DNA of 64,000 nt from Pterois miles (Eukaryota > Chordata > Actinopteri > Perciformes > Scorpaenidae): NCBI GenBank assembly GCA_947000775.1, contig CAMQGK010000604.1:10408501-10472500 (forward strand), given 5' to 3'. Below, in pieces: positions 1 through 12,900 of this stretch (within the stretch, counting starts at the first letter, position 1; every line of letters starts with the position of its first letter). The notes under the pieces were generated by a model. That model was given only the letters and a program-made list of their open reading frames with translations. It did not search any database and was not told the origin of the DNA. The translations under genes and the position numbers were made by a program.

Positions 1-629
1 TTTTATTGACTCAACGTTATGTTTAATATGAACAGAAATGTGAAAAACAATAGATTTGAATTTTAGGGGAAATTACATACTGGAACCATTTTATTAGATA
101 TTTTTTTAAATTGGGGGCAGCATTTCATTTGCCTTTATTGAACAGTCAGTAGTGAACTTTGAAGGCGCGATGAGCGAAATTAACATTCGCCTCCTGTTTA
201 CTTCCACTATATGCAAGCAAAGGGGTGAAAAAAATATTTGCTTCTGGTGGCAAAACAAATTTGCATCTGTGCATTTGCGTGGAGTTCAACTCTGGAGAAC
301 CTTTAGGTGAATATCGCCACAGTAGGCGATGGTCACTGGTCTGCTTCCGTTCACGTGTGACCGTGCCTTTAATCTTTAATCTAGCCAGACTAGCTGTTTC
401 TCCTGTGTGCCTTCTTTATGCTAAGCTATCTTAACCTTGGCCTGTCTCAAGCTCTGCATTGAACACACAGACATGAGATTCCTATTTGTAGCTTTTCATG
501 TCAATTTTGGAAAGTCATTTCCCAGTGTGTTGATTTTTCCTTTGACAGCAGATATTAAATAATTAGTTGCCCATACAGGAGTGATATAGCATGTAGTTGC
601 TGATGGATTATAGTGTATGTGCCTTCCAG
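1..629. other. TMC3 intron, right part
   Basis: AT-rich sequence upstream of the first visible TMC3 exon. I see no exon, RNA gene or clear repeat in it. Confidence 0.5.
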
Positions 630-893
630 GTCCCAGTGAGTCCAGGTAACTGGTCTGACTCCAGCTCCTTCCTGGCCACCATCTCTCAACCTGAGATAGA
701 CAGCCTCTCCACCCTGGTTTCTGAACTCTCTGTCACTGAGCATCACAACAGCACCATGGCAACCATTGCCACGGTGCTGGACATTACGAACACGAGCACG
801 AGCAGCTTGGGGACCGTCTCCAACCAGACAGCTCTGTTCGAGAAGAACACCCGCTCTCAGCAGGACCAATGCTGGGAGACCTACGTTGGACAG
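630..893 (+). CDS. TMC3: TMC3 exon a: extracellular loop and start of TMC signature
   Basis: Acceptor ccttccag, donor gttcttt after GGACAG; enters and leaves in phase 0. It encodes 88 residues ending CWETYVGQ. Four N-glycosylation sequons (NWS, NST, NTS, NQT) suggest an exposed loop before the next membrane helix. Confidence 0.88.
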
Positions 894-3800
894 GTTCTTT
901 CTTCCGATTGCTATATGTTATTATTATTATTATTATGATACATATTCTGTATATTCAACACATGGCATGTTGTCTTTCTTCAGGTGGAAGTAGGTCCAGT
1001 GAAAACTATTAGAAAAGTCACACAAATGCTGAATTCTTTGAAGCCAGATTTCACTTGTGATCTGAATGTGTAACCCTTATGGTCAAAATGTATTTTAAAC
1101 AATGAATATAAAACATTTAATTCAAGGGCAATAAATTAATATCAAATACCAACACAAAATTTACCATAGATGCACAAACATTTGCTAATCAGCAGTAAAC
1201 TCAATGAACAGCTGAAGCTAATGGGAACGTTATTAGTTTAGCAGTTAAGGCTAAAACCCAGAAAAAAGTTAGCATTTTAGCACTAGGTGCCTGAGAAAAG
1301 GTCTGTGGTTGACACAAGTGGAAGAGTTTTTAGCATTTTCTTCTATGACATAAAATATGTCAATAAATACCCCTCTAATGAATTTTAAAGTCTTTATGTG
1401 TCTTCAGTTGGCAGTTGCTAACAAGTGGCTAAATGAGACTACTAAACGTCATCACATCGACTCATCCGCCTTTACGGCTTCGTTGTGTATACGACTGTGT
1501 TTATAGTTTAATGTTAGCTTTTTACTTATACGGATTAGATTTACACATCAAAATCATAAAAGTGGTGTTTATTTGTGAAGATTATCTTACAAAAACTAAA
1601 GGTGTGTTTGCCATAGAGTTTATTTTAATCCAAAACCCAATGGAAAAATCCCATTGGCTTTTTATCGAGGGAACGAGAGTGATGCTAACCTCCTGGTCGG
1701 CCTACAAAAACATGCCCAGGAAGACTCTATTGTCATAAAACAAAGTATTGGACAAAGTGAAAAGTCTAGAGAATGGCACTAGAAATGTTCTAGGGGAATC
1801 ACCAAAGTTATTACAATTCATCCTGAATGGGACATTAGTGGCTTTCTAAAAAAAATCATGGCAGTCCATCCATTAATAATTGAGACATTTCAGTCCGGCC
1901 CAAAGTGGCTGATCGACCGTCTGACTAACCAGCTAAAAATATATACAGTACGTGAAGGCTGTCTCTGCCTTCTGTGGCTGATGTACTCACCATTAAGCAT
2001 TCTACAAGATAATCACCAGGGACATTTCTGACATCTTAATCAGTCTGTAGATGCATCCCATCTCTATATACAGATATCTGCATATGAATGCAGAATCAGC
2101 GGGGCAAGTTTTTGGTATCAGAACAGTTCTGGTTTCTGTTTGTAGTACGAGTAGTATTGACAAATCATGTTTGAACAGGCTTCGGTTGAAGACAGGAAAA
2201 AAGTCCATGTGGAGCGCAAAAGAGATGGAACGCATTGGTCAAAATGCAATATGGGAACCCACCACTTATCGTCTGATGATGATTTAGCTCTTAATTCACT
2301 TTTTAGAAATGTATCTGCATTCATATGCAAACAATCCGGTCATACATGTGGTCTCTCAACTCTAACTCCAGTCTCGCGTCTCAAATTGCTAAACGGACTG
2401 CACACAATGACTGGTGTGAGAGGAATGCTATGTCTATACTTCTGTTAGTAAACTTCCATGTTGTACTGTGTACATTATGTACGTACTTTCGTAGTGGGTG
2501 AATTTCAACGGGCTAATGTTAATGTCTGAAATTGAACACGTCTGTTTTACACTCACTAGATTGTTACTGCCAGCATTATCATTTTGTGGCTCCAAATCGT
2601 TACACTGTTATATTAACCTAAAAAACCATTACTGATGGCTTCTGTCTGACATCAGCATAATGGTACTAACATTTGTGTAACGTTCACCGAAGCGACTGGA
2701 ACCTTCCCTTCCACTAAGAAGTGTCCAGCGTTCCACACTCTTGCTGAAACACACAGTATGAGACATAACTGAGCAGGTTGTTGTCTGATTTGACTGGTGA
2801 ATAATTATTAGATGTTGTACCCACGGTTTGTATATGGTGTGTCACCAGGAGATGCTGAAGCTGTCCATCATTGATATGATCTTCACGGTGGCCAGCATCC
2901 TGCTCATTGACTTCATCAGAGGCTTGGTGGTTCGCTACCTGAGTGACTGCTGCTGCTGGGATCTAGAGAGCAAATTTGTAAGTTGTACACAAGAGTAGTT
3001 TTTGTATTATAAAACTTTAAAAGCATTTTCTTTGAACATCAGTACAGCTTAGTGCACCTATCTTGAGGTTTAGCACCCAGATCCCAGAGAAATCCTAGCA
3101 CAGCACACAACTTCACTGGTTTAGTTTTAGTAAAGCTGGGGGGAGTTATGGAGTCATTTAGAATCAACTGTCCGTTTAAATTGAGTTGCTGCTGAGCTTA
3201 TTAGCTGGAGACATTGGAAGACTGTCATGGACTTCACAATCTTCTCCAGTGTAAATATTTTTATAATATCCTTCAAATCTGCTTGTATTTGGGGTTTCTG
3301 CATGAAGCCCAACGTCATTTTGGCTGCACAATTATATCAAATGGAAACATTCAACACGAGGGAGACGTCCTCCTCTCTGGAGGAAGGTCCCTCCTCCGAG
3401 GCGTGCTGGTTGGGCGCCTCTGCCGTGTGTCGTTAAGGGCAGTCTGGGCTGGATTCTGTCCGGATCCTGTCCGGTGCTAACGGGCTAGGCCCACCACTCG
3501 AACTTCGAACTCAGCCCCTGCAGCTCCCACACCTCCACTCCCGTCCTCGGCCGCAACCCCTGCTACAGGCCTCTGGGTACCCAACTCTCCTTCCTCCTTT
3601 GGAGTGAGAACAAGGGGTTCAATGTCTCCTACCCCGTTCTGGCATGGGGCTGGAGCGGGACGAAGGGAGAAGAAAGCGCTGCACAGTGCACCACTGTGCA
3701 GTGGTTAGCACTCTCGCCTCAAGAGGGTCAAAGGTTCAAATCCGGCTTTGGGTCCTTCTTTGTGGAGTTTGCATGTTCTGCCCGTGTAACAGTGGGTTTT

Positions 3801-5393
3801 CTCCGGGTTCTCTGGCTTCTTCCCACAGTCCAAAGACACGCAGTTTAGATTAAATGATGACAGCTGGTATCGTCGCCTCTCGCCGCAGCCCCTAATGGGA
3901 TAAGCAGTTGAAGATGTCTTGTGCGTCATTTTAGACACACTTCCCCTAAATACATATTTGGCATCTTTAGATGGGATCTATGGGATCTCTACAAGAATTC
4001 AAATCAGATAAGGTCCCTGTGGCTTTGAATTCTGCTTGGCTACATAACATGTGCTTTCTTGGGGTGATGGTCACAGTCCCTCCCTTCAGGCCTCTCTCCC
4101 AAGCCCCCATGAGCACCGACTTTGAAGAAAATTTTCATAGTGGCCAAACGGTGGAATTCCAACTTCCGTGCCCATCATGTGATGCCATAGACTAACACTG
4201 GGAAAAAGATGTATGTAACTCAGTGGATCATTTCTTTGAGGTAAATCAGCTTCCCAGTATGAACACTTAAATAGATCATCTTAAATCATTAGGTCCTAAA
4301 AGTTGTAAAATGCACTAATTGCTGAATCCAGAGTTATTTCCCTTTCTCCGTTCATGTGAACGAGTCCCAAACCGAGGTTGGACTGCAGGCTATGAGGCAG
4401 AGTTAAAGGAAACGCTTCTGCACCTGCTCTAGGGGCCCAATGGATGAGGAAGATTGCTGGATGATCCGGGTACTTTATCACTCAGCAGTCAAGCCATTTT
4501 GGCTTCATGCACTCCCGAGCAACTGGAATGAACGGGAGCCTCCAATGTTGTGGCCAGTTCTCTTTATGCATTCATGCCCCCCCAACATTATCATTATGAA
4601 TTTAAACAACAAACATGGGTATTGTTAGTGCTCACAACTGTCAGGCTAGGAGCTTGTGGAAGACTCCGGTGATGCACAATGAGAGCACGGATTGTGCACA
4701 TGCAGGCAAGCAGCTAGGTAGCCTGTTCAATCATTACGTTCAGGTCAAATGAAATGATTGGACAGGCTTATTACAGTCCTACAGCCACAGATAACAGATT
4801 TTTTTCTTTTGTCAGAGCATTTGATTTATTGATGTATTGAGAATTTCAGCAAATATAAGAAAAATGTTTTTGAAGTTGATGGCCAGCCCTATATCTTCAA
4901 CATCAAATGCATAATTTAAAGACGTCATGGTTAAAAAAATAAGATGAAAAAAGAACGAAACATATACAACACAACATTAATGCTTTTTCTGTCTTTTCAC
5001 AGCCTGAATATGGAGAATTCAAAATAGCAGAGAATGTTTTGCATCTGATTTATAACCAAGGAATGATCTGGTAAGTCTGTGTCTAAAATTACTGACAGAA
5101 AATGAAATATAGAGGGTATCTTTCTAATTCCACTGTATCACCTTGGCCTTGCCACCGTGTGTGTAATAGAAGATGTAATTCAGAGGTAATAGTGTGGCCG
5201 GTGCTGACCAGTCCCCGTGACCCTATTTAAAGGACTGTGGCCCTCTATAATCTCTCGATTACACCTCTGTGGCTGTCTCCACTGTATTTCCTCAACTCAT
5301 TTCACAAATGTCGCCTCGAAGCAATGAACATAATGAAGCGCAACCATGAGCCACTGGATGTAATGTCTTTTATATGAGGTGTGACCCCAGTGG

Positions 5394-5431
<38 letters not shown>

Positions 5432-5590
5432 GACTTTCCTCTTTCTTTCCTCCAGGATGGGGGCGTTTTTCTCTCCCTGTCTTCCTGCCTTTAACGTGTT
5501 GAAGCTGATTGGTCTGATGTATCTGAGGAGCTGGGCCGTCCTCACCTGTAATGTTCCCCATCAGCAGGTGTTCAGAGCCTCTAGGTCTGG

Positions 5591-5630
<40 letters not shown>

Positions 5631-8600
5631 GGTATTAATATATTTGTATTTATTCTTAATATTGATACTTGATACACACTGCTGTATATTACTTGTGTAT
5701 GTGTTTGTATTGTAAGCTGTTATTTATTTTTACTGATATCAAGAATTACATTTTAGATAAGCAAATGTGTAGATGTTACCAGACTGGCATCCAAATGTCA
5801 TTATCCAGATTCCTGAGCATTTTACCTAAACTGCATGTCATCTGTCGACCCTGTCTCCTACTAAATTATGTTCCCATACAATCTAACTGGATCCCCAATT
5901 ACATTTTTTGGGAAACATATTTTCTCATGGATTATGGTCGTGGTTTTAAACTTCATGTGGTTAATGTTGTGAAATGAAACAAAACAAACAAAAAATGTAA
6001 CAGAACTACTTGATTAGGTTTAGTAAAAAAAAAAAAAAAAAACATCATGATTTGGCTTAAAATACTGCACACACTTTAGGGAAATAGAAAGCTGAAGATC
6101 CCATAGCTTTCAGTGCAATTTGACATATGTTTGGATTGCAATTTTGAGCTTGTATGCATTTATCTCTTGTTAAACAAACATTTGTTTTATATGCATCTGA
6201 AAATCATTTTGCATGATACAATGATTTGCAATTCATTTTATCCCTTCAGTCTTCCCCCATCCAACACAGTGGTCGCATATTGCTGATCCAGACATCTCTG
6301 CATCTACGACTGAATCCTGTTGTCTGTAAATAACCAACATGTTAACAGCCAACTGTCTGATCTATAGGCTGAGATTTCGTTGGAGACGACAGACTGATGC
6401 TGCTATAGCTTTAATATGTGACTGTGTTACTGCAGTAGCCTCCCAGTCAAGCTAACTTGAGCTAGCTATGTTAGTCACTGTCACCAACATCAATTAGCCA
6501 ATATTCACATATTGTGTGAGCCTCAAAACTCTGTGTAAAAGCCTGAGTTAACCTGCTAACCAACATCCATTCATTATCTGTAACCACTTATCCTATTCAG
6601 GGTCACGGGGGGGCTGGAGTCAATCCCAGCTGACATCGGTTGAAGGCAGGGTTCACTCTGGACAGGCAGCTGGACGATCACAGGGCCGACACAGAGACAG
6701 ACAACCATTCAGACTCACATTCACACCTACGAGACATTTGGAGTCATCAATGAACCTAACCTGCATGTCTCTGGACTGTGACAGGAGTAAACCCATGCTA
6801 ACACAGGGAGAATATGCAAACTCCCCACAGAAGGGGCACAAGCCAGATTCAAACCAGCAACCTTCTTGCTGTGAGGCAACAGTGCTAACCACCACGGCCT
6901 GCTACACAAGAGCGTTTCATTTTCTCTCCTGTGTCAGTAGGGAGCACAGCCACTGCGATGACGCCACGTCAGCATAGCGTTATTACTATTACCGCTTTGG
7001 TTAAAGTAGAAGTTTGGTGACATGTTTCAGTTTCTTCTATTTAGTCTGTTACTATAAGAGACACAGGACTGGTTGACCCCAAAAGGGGGCAGGGTCATGA
7101 GAACCTACTCTAGATGTCTAGATCTAGCCTTTCATCTCACGTACAAACACTCAGAACAAAAGAACACATGACTTCATGTCCATATTTTCTCTTTCTCCAT
7201 CGATAAAACTGCACACATCTCTGATTATTTTCTTAGCACCAATGGTGTTTTCTTCATCCTTTTTCATGTTGCAGCTCTGCCATGATGGTGACCAATCAGC
7301 GTGTACTCCTACAGTACAGTATATGCATCCTACACACACAGGCCTCAGGCACTCGGTCCATTCTGATTTATGTAACAACGCTGTCGTTGCCTCTTTCAGT
7401 CCTTATCAGTCGCTCCCAGATGTGATGGAAAATCACACACACACAGGCAGTCCACCATACAGCTGAGAGAACATTTATGTGAGCCATTAAATGCAGTTGT
7501 GCTGGGGGAGAAAGACTGATACAGACATGTTGCTGATAGTAAAGGAGGCGCCCCCTACTCATATGGAGTGTTGACAATCCTGTATGTAATGCAGATAATA
7601 TGGATTTTGTTTTAGCATCAGTGAAGTAGTCTAATGTTGCTGGTCTCAAACAAGAAATGCAACAACTAGAAAGGGAGAATTGACACATTGGCAATGAATT
7701 TTGTCAGCATCTGAGTGAAAACATACAGCAACGGGTTTATTCATGGGGATCGTTTTGAGTGACTAAGAACTGGCTTAACAAATGTTGAAGATACGCAGGT
7801 TGTGTTAAACACATAGCTGGAATCAGGACATGGTTAGCCTAGTTAAGCATAAAGACTGGAAACAGCTAACTTGGCTCCATCCATTTTAAAAATAAAATTA
7901 CCGTATGTGCCGGCACCACAGAAACAATGCCCATGGGAAGTCATTAGGATCCGTTGTAATGGTAGACACAAGAATTCGTAACCTCAACAGAAATACGTTT
8001 CAGAGTCCGTGTAGGGCGTAGCCGAGGCCAGGTGGTGATGGAACAAATACGGGACATCGGACACTAGTGTTCATGTCCCATATGAAACCAAGTCAAGTTA
8101 TTTTAAATTCCGACATGTAATTTTACACATTACACACCACCAGCATGGGAACAATTTAAGGTTAAGTTCAGGCAACAAAACTAGTTGTTTAGTTTTCAGA
8201 AAGAAAATGGCTTGGGTTGAGATAACTTTAAACTGAAAATATAACTTAAAAATGAAGTTTGACCTCTGCATTTAACCCATCAAGGAACAGTGGCTGCTGT
8301 AAAGTGCCCTGGGAACAACGTGGGGATTGCTTGTCTCGCTCAAGGAGACTTTGACATGTAGACAGTAGGAAATGAGAATCAAACCAACCTTGCAGTTGAA
8401 GAATGACTTTTGGTGTCCCACGGGACACAAACACCTGGTCTCCTGGGTGAAAATCCTGTTTATTTGTAGTTGGTGTAAAAGTCGCATAAAGCTGAGGTTA
8501 TGGACATATGATTTAAGCTCAACTGTCCTTCAACAGGATGTTAATTAACTTTTCCTCTCCACCCCATAGACCTGTTTTAGTCTTGTTTTAGGGGGTTCCA

Positions 8601-9857
8601 GGAAGTCTTTAGGGGGAGATAGCAGGTCAACAGTAGAAGTCACATAGAAGTGGTGTGCATCATCAGAATGCAGTAGTCTAGGTTGACTCTCCCACATTTA
8701 CTTCAATTTCTGCTGCATTTTGCAACAGGCTGCTGTAAAAGCAACAGTAGAGCAAAAATCCGAAAACAACAGGAATCTGAACATGTTCATTTGAAAACAA
8801 ACGTTTTCTCTTTGCTGTGCCTTTTTAGATCAAACAATTTCTACTTGGCTATGCTGCTTTTCATGCTGTTTCTGTGTATGCTGCCCACCATCTTTGCCAT
8901 AGTGAGATACAGACCATCACAACACTGTGGACCATTCAGGTAAAACAGAGTTTATATAGTATCAAAATGTGTGTTGTTGAAAGGAGCTGCTGTGACTTAT
9001 AACCAGTATCAATGGAATGGTTGTTCCACAACTGCAGCTCCTCCTATAAAGGCCGTCTGGTGGTATCCCCAACATTTATGAAATACGATTTTTATGTTTT
9101 TTGTATATTTCCTCTGTGTTTTCCAAGAAAAGAGTAGCTCTGCTTACATCACACACACGAATCTGTTAGTGAATCTGTGACACGTCTCTGACACTCTGAT
9201 CAAATGGACAAACAAGGCAGCGCTGATCAAATATGAGTCAATGTTCTGTTACTGTAATGACTATTTCTCTCTTCAGATGTTTTCAGCAACAGCCCCAATT
9301 ACAGGCTAGATTTTCTAAAGCTTGAAAACAGAGCCATGAGCTGGTGCAGAAGTCTAGTTTTCTCTCAGAATGCTTGAATTACCATGTGCTTAAAGGTTAT
9401 TGTGCAATTTTTGCCCTCTGATGCCAAAAATATTCTGCCGGTTTACTGCTAATTTAAACCAGAACGTTACAATGGAGCTGATGCTGTCTCTGAAGTCTGT
9501 TTGCATTTGGCAGTCTGGGTTATGTCCACAGGTTGGTGCTAAGGGCATTGCAGATGACCGCTAAAGGCTAAAGGACTGCTTGCGAGGTTCTCCTTTGTTA
9601 GTTCAATATGAGGCAGTTACCACATTTGAAGGAGCTGCTATCTGCATCCTTAGGTGTGGATGTGTTTATAGTTTTTTTTTTTTTAAATGTTAACAAAATA
9701 AAATGCTTAAATTTGTGTTACAGTGGTCAAGAGAAGATATATGACATCATCTCGGAGACAGTGGCCAGCGACTTCCCCCTGTGGTTCAGTAAAGTGATGA
9801 GCTACGTCACCAGCCCTGTTGTAGTGCTACCAGCACTGCTACTGTTGTTGTAGGACT

Positions 9858-9901
<44 letters not shown>

Positions 9902-12900
9902 ACACACCCACATATCAACATGTCATCTTGACTGGTGTCCCTTTGTGTTTCAGCATGCTGATATACTATCTCCAGGCTATTGCCAGATCCCTAAAATTCA
10001 CCAACAACCAACTGAGGATGCAGCTCCAGACTGTGAGTTCCTGATGAATCATGGATATTTTAATATGCGTATTTTGTAGCACACTGAATCAAAATATTAC
10101 GACACATTTGCTTTTAGCAGTTCTGGTGGCCCTATATGACATGAAGATTTGGTATGGAAGTAAACAGGAACAAAACAACCAGTCAGTCAACACTTTCTGA
10201 AAACACTAGAGGAAAGAAACAGACATAACAGTAACAGAATTTTGATTCATACATGATCAGTGCTGCCTAGTTTGAACGTTTGATCCAAATTCACAAGCTC
10301 CACCAGCAGCGATTGACAACTGCTGTAGAGACTGCTCGGTTCTGTACAAAACTCATTCAGGTGTGGTGGAACCTTGCAAATGCCATAGTGAAGAATGCTC
10401 TGCTCTGTTGCTGGTGTGAAGTCATCTTAGTAGGAAACATGCAGACATCGTAGCTCCAGAGAGAGAGACGTCACTACCACACTGTGCAGCGGGCCGTCTT
10501 TCTAATGATGTATTTCATGGTCTGATACTTCAACAGTTTTACAACAAACTGAGACTTTCTGGATGTGCAAAATTATCTTTTAAATTGACAAACATCAGAT
10601 GTGTGATTCATGGTGCAATTCAAACAATATGAAAAAAAATATTTGTCACTCACTGTTGACTACTGTTCATATTTTTTTCTGAATAAAGTCCCATTGTGGC
10701 CACCGGAAGGGGCTGGACTTCGGCTCACTATTGGGAACACTAGGGGGGAGGCAGAAGATCAGATTTTTTTCACAGATTATCTTTCTCATGCACTACTCTC
10801 AGGATATAGGGACAGTTTGAGCAAATAAGGCAAAACATTATTTCTATTAAAAGTTAAACTGTAGCTTTGAAGGTGGTGATTAAATTGAGCTGTCTATAAG
10901 GCTGTGTGAAAACTTTGGCTGACAAGCCTTATTGAGCATGTCGAGAACTTTGTTGGTACTAAACATAGAGCCAGATTTGGATTTTTGCTTTTATTTGCAG
11001 TCCTTTCTATAATGTTGTCAGACACTTATAATAACAATCTGAGCCTGTCAAGCACTTTTGGTGGATGTAAAATGAAGTGCCATGTTGCCCTTAATGATTG
11101 TATTACTAAGTATTTATGAGAGTACCCTTTAAAATAGTATGCCTAAGTTTTGTACTGAGCAGGCATTTTATACTTAAAAATAAACCAGTACTCTCTGGAT
11201 GACAAACTATCTAAAGGCAACCAGACATATATACATTATTTGATTAGTCAAACATTAATTGGCAACAATTTTGAAAATGGAATAATCATTTTAAATATCT
11301 TTTTTAAGCAAAAATATAGAACATAATTAAGGTGGAATTGTCCTTTAATCTCTTAAGGAGCGGACCGAGGACAAGAAGAAAGTCTTCCAGATGGCTGCAG
11401 GTACCTCTGGTGTTTTTTTCCCACATCTATTGTGTGAGTTCCATTATGTTTTATAGTATCATGGCCTTCACCCTGTAACATTTAACCCCACCATAGCCAG
11501 ACTGCAAGCTCCAGAGGCTGTGGCGGACAAAAAGCCAGATCAGCAGGAGAGCGATGTTACAAGCCAGGAGGCCTCCATTCACACTCCATCTCCTCGACGG
11601 AACGGCAGCGTCACAAACTTTGACTCTCCTGTTCGTCGTGGAAACAGCATTCGCACCATCGCCCAATCAGCGTCTAGGGCCGACCTGAACAGAGGAAGTG
11701 TGGCTGGATCTGTCAGAAGTCCAACAGTGACCATACTGCCCAAACACAGGCCAGAGCACATACCCAACAGGTCTGACACATTAATACACTGGTTTAGCTA
11801 ATCAGGTTGACTTAAGACAGCAGGTGACCTCTAATTTAATTACTATACAGTATACAATTAAACTGATTAGGAATTTATTGTAGAATTAATCAGATCAGTG
11901 AAGATGTAAACACTGGGCATTTGTTAAAAAAGGTTTTAGTTTTAGACCAGCATCTTTAACTTCTATATGTTTCCCAAAGCAACACATAGAGGGTTGGTAA
12001 CACTGAGAAACTAGCAAGACCACATAAGATTTCAAGAATTAGCCAAGTCAACAACCCAGCTCAGTGTTGCCAACTCTTTTCCAATAAAAGCAGCAGCACT
12101 AGCTTTAAAAGTCCCTAAAGAGAAAGTCATGAAGTCGGCTACATTGACAGTCTGTCCCTTCAGACCTCCCTCCAAAGACCCTCCCCCAAAATTATCATTA
12201 TGAACATAAACAAAGAGTGTGACTATTGTTAGTAGCTATCAAGATAGCAGCTTGTGGAAGACTCCGGTGATGCCCAGTGAGTGCACTGACAGAGTGCACA
12301 CAGGCAGACAGGGATATATAAAGAATTTCGACAAATAGTTTTTAAAAATGCTATAGAGCTCCATGGCGCGGCCTGTCCAGCATGAACCGCCTAATTGGTT
12401 TACATGGGAACAGCGAACTCTGAGTTGAGTTAATACACTTAATTAATGTTAATGAGATTTTGCTGACTAAATTTGATAGTGACAGTTATAACTATATAAA
12501 ACGTTCATTCTCACAGCAGTAGAAATTGTTAATCCAAGTTGTAATTAAAAGAGCAGCTCCTGTGATTTGAAAATTGCACTTTTTTGAAATGTTGCAATGT
12601 TGATATTAAAACAGTTCATTGTCTTTTGGTATTAAAGGGTAACTTCAGTATTTATTTATTTATTTTTAACTTGGACCATATGTCCCCATGTTTTTGTGTC
12701 TAAGTGACGAATGGGGACAGCAATTCCTGAAACTGGTCCGGTACTGAGGGAGAGCGCTGTAGATGACAGCTGCTCACAGGCTGCCATGTAATCATATTGG
12801 GGCAAGCTGGCACTGTCATTTATATCCACTAGTCAAGTCAGGTCAATTTTATTTGTATAGCCCAAAATCACAAATCACACATTTACTTCAGGGGGTTTAC

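Larger units (their letters stand above)
2978..5002. other. TMC3 intron: GC-rich block, SINE and two repeats
   Basis: The part 3350-3660 is unusually GC-rich for this window and unexplained. A SINE follows at about 3688-3915, an unclassified repeat at 4063-4330, and another at 4575-4740. Confidence 0.5.
5585..8828. other. TMC3 intron rich in dispersed repeats
   Basis: It holds the CA run, a repeat at 5835-6030, a SINE at 6566-6900, a repeat at 6975-7130, and parts of an ancient repeat with gcaacaaaactag near 8160-8480. The rest is unassigned. Confidence 0.5.

Noticed and set aside
3688..3760. A possible tRNA gene
   Set aside because: The box A and box B text belongs to a SINE head; no cloverleaf with a proper acceptor stem can be drawn and the same text recurs in other copies.
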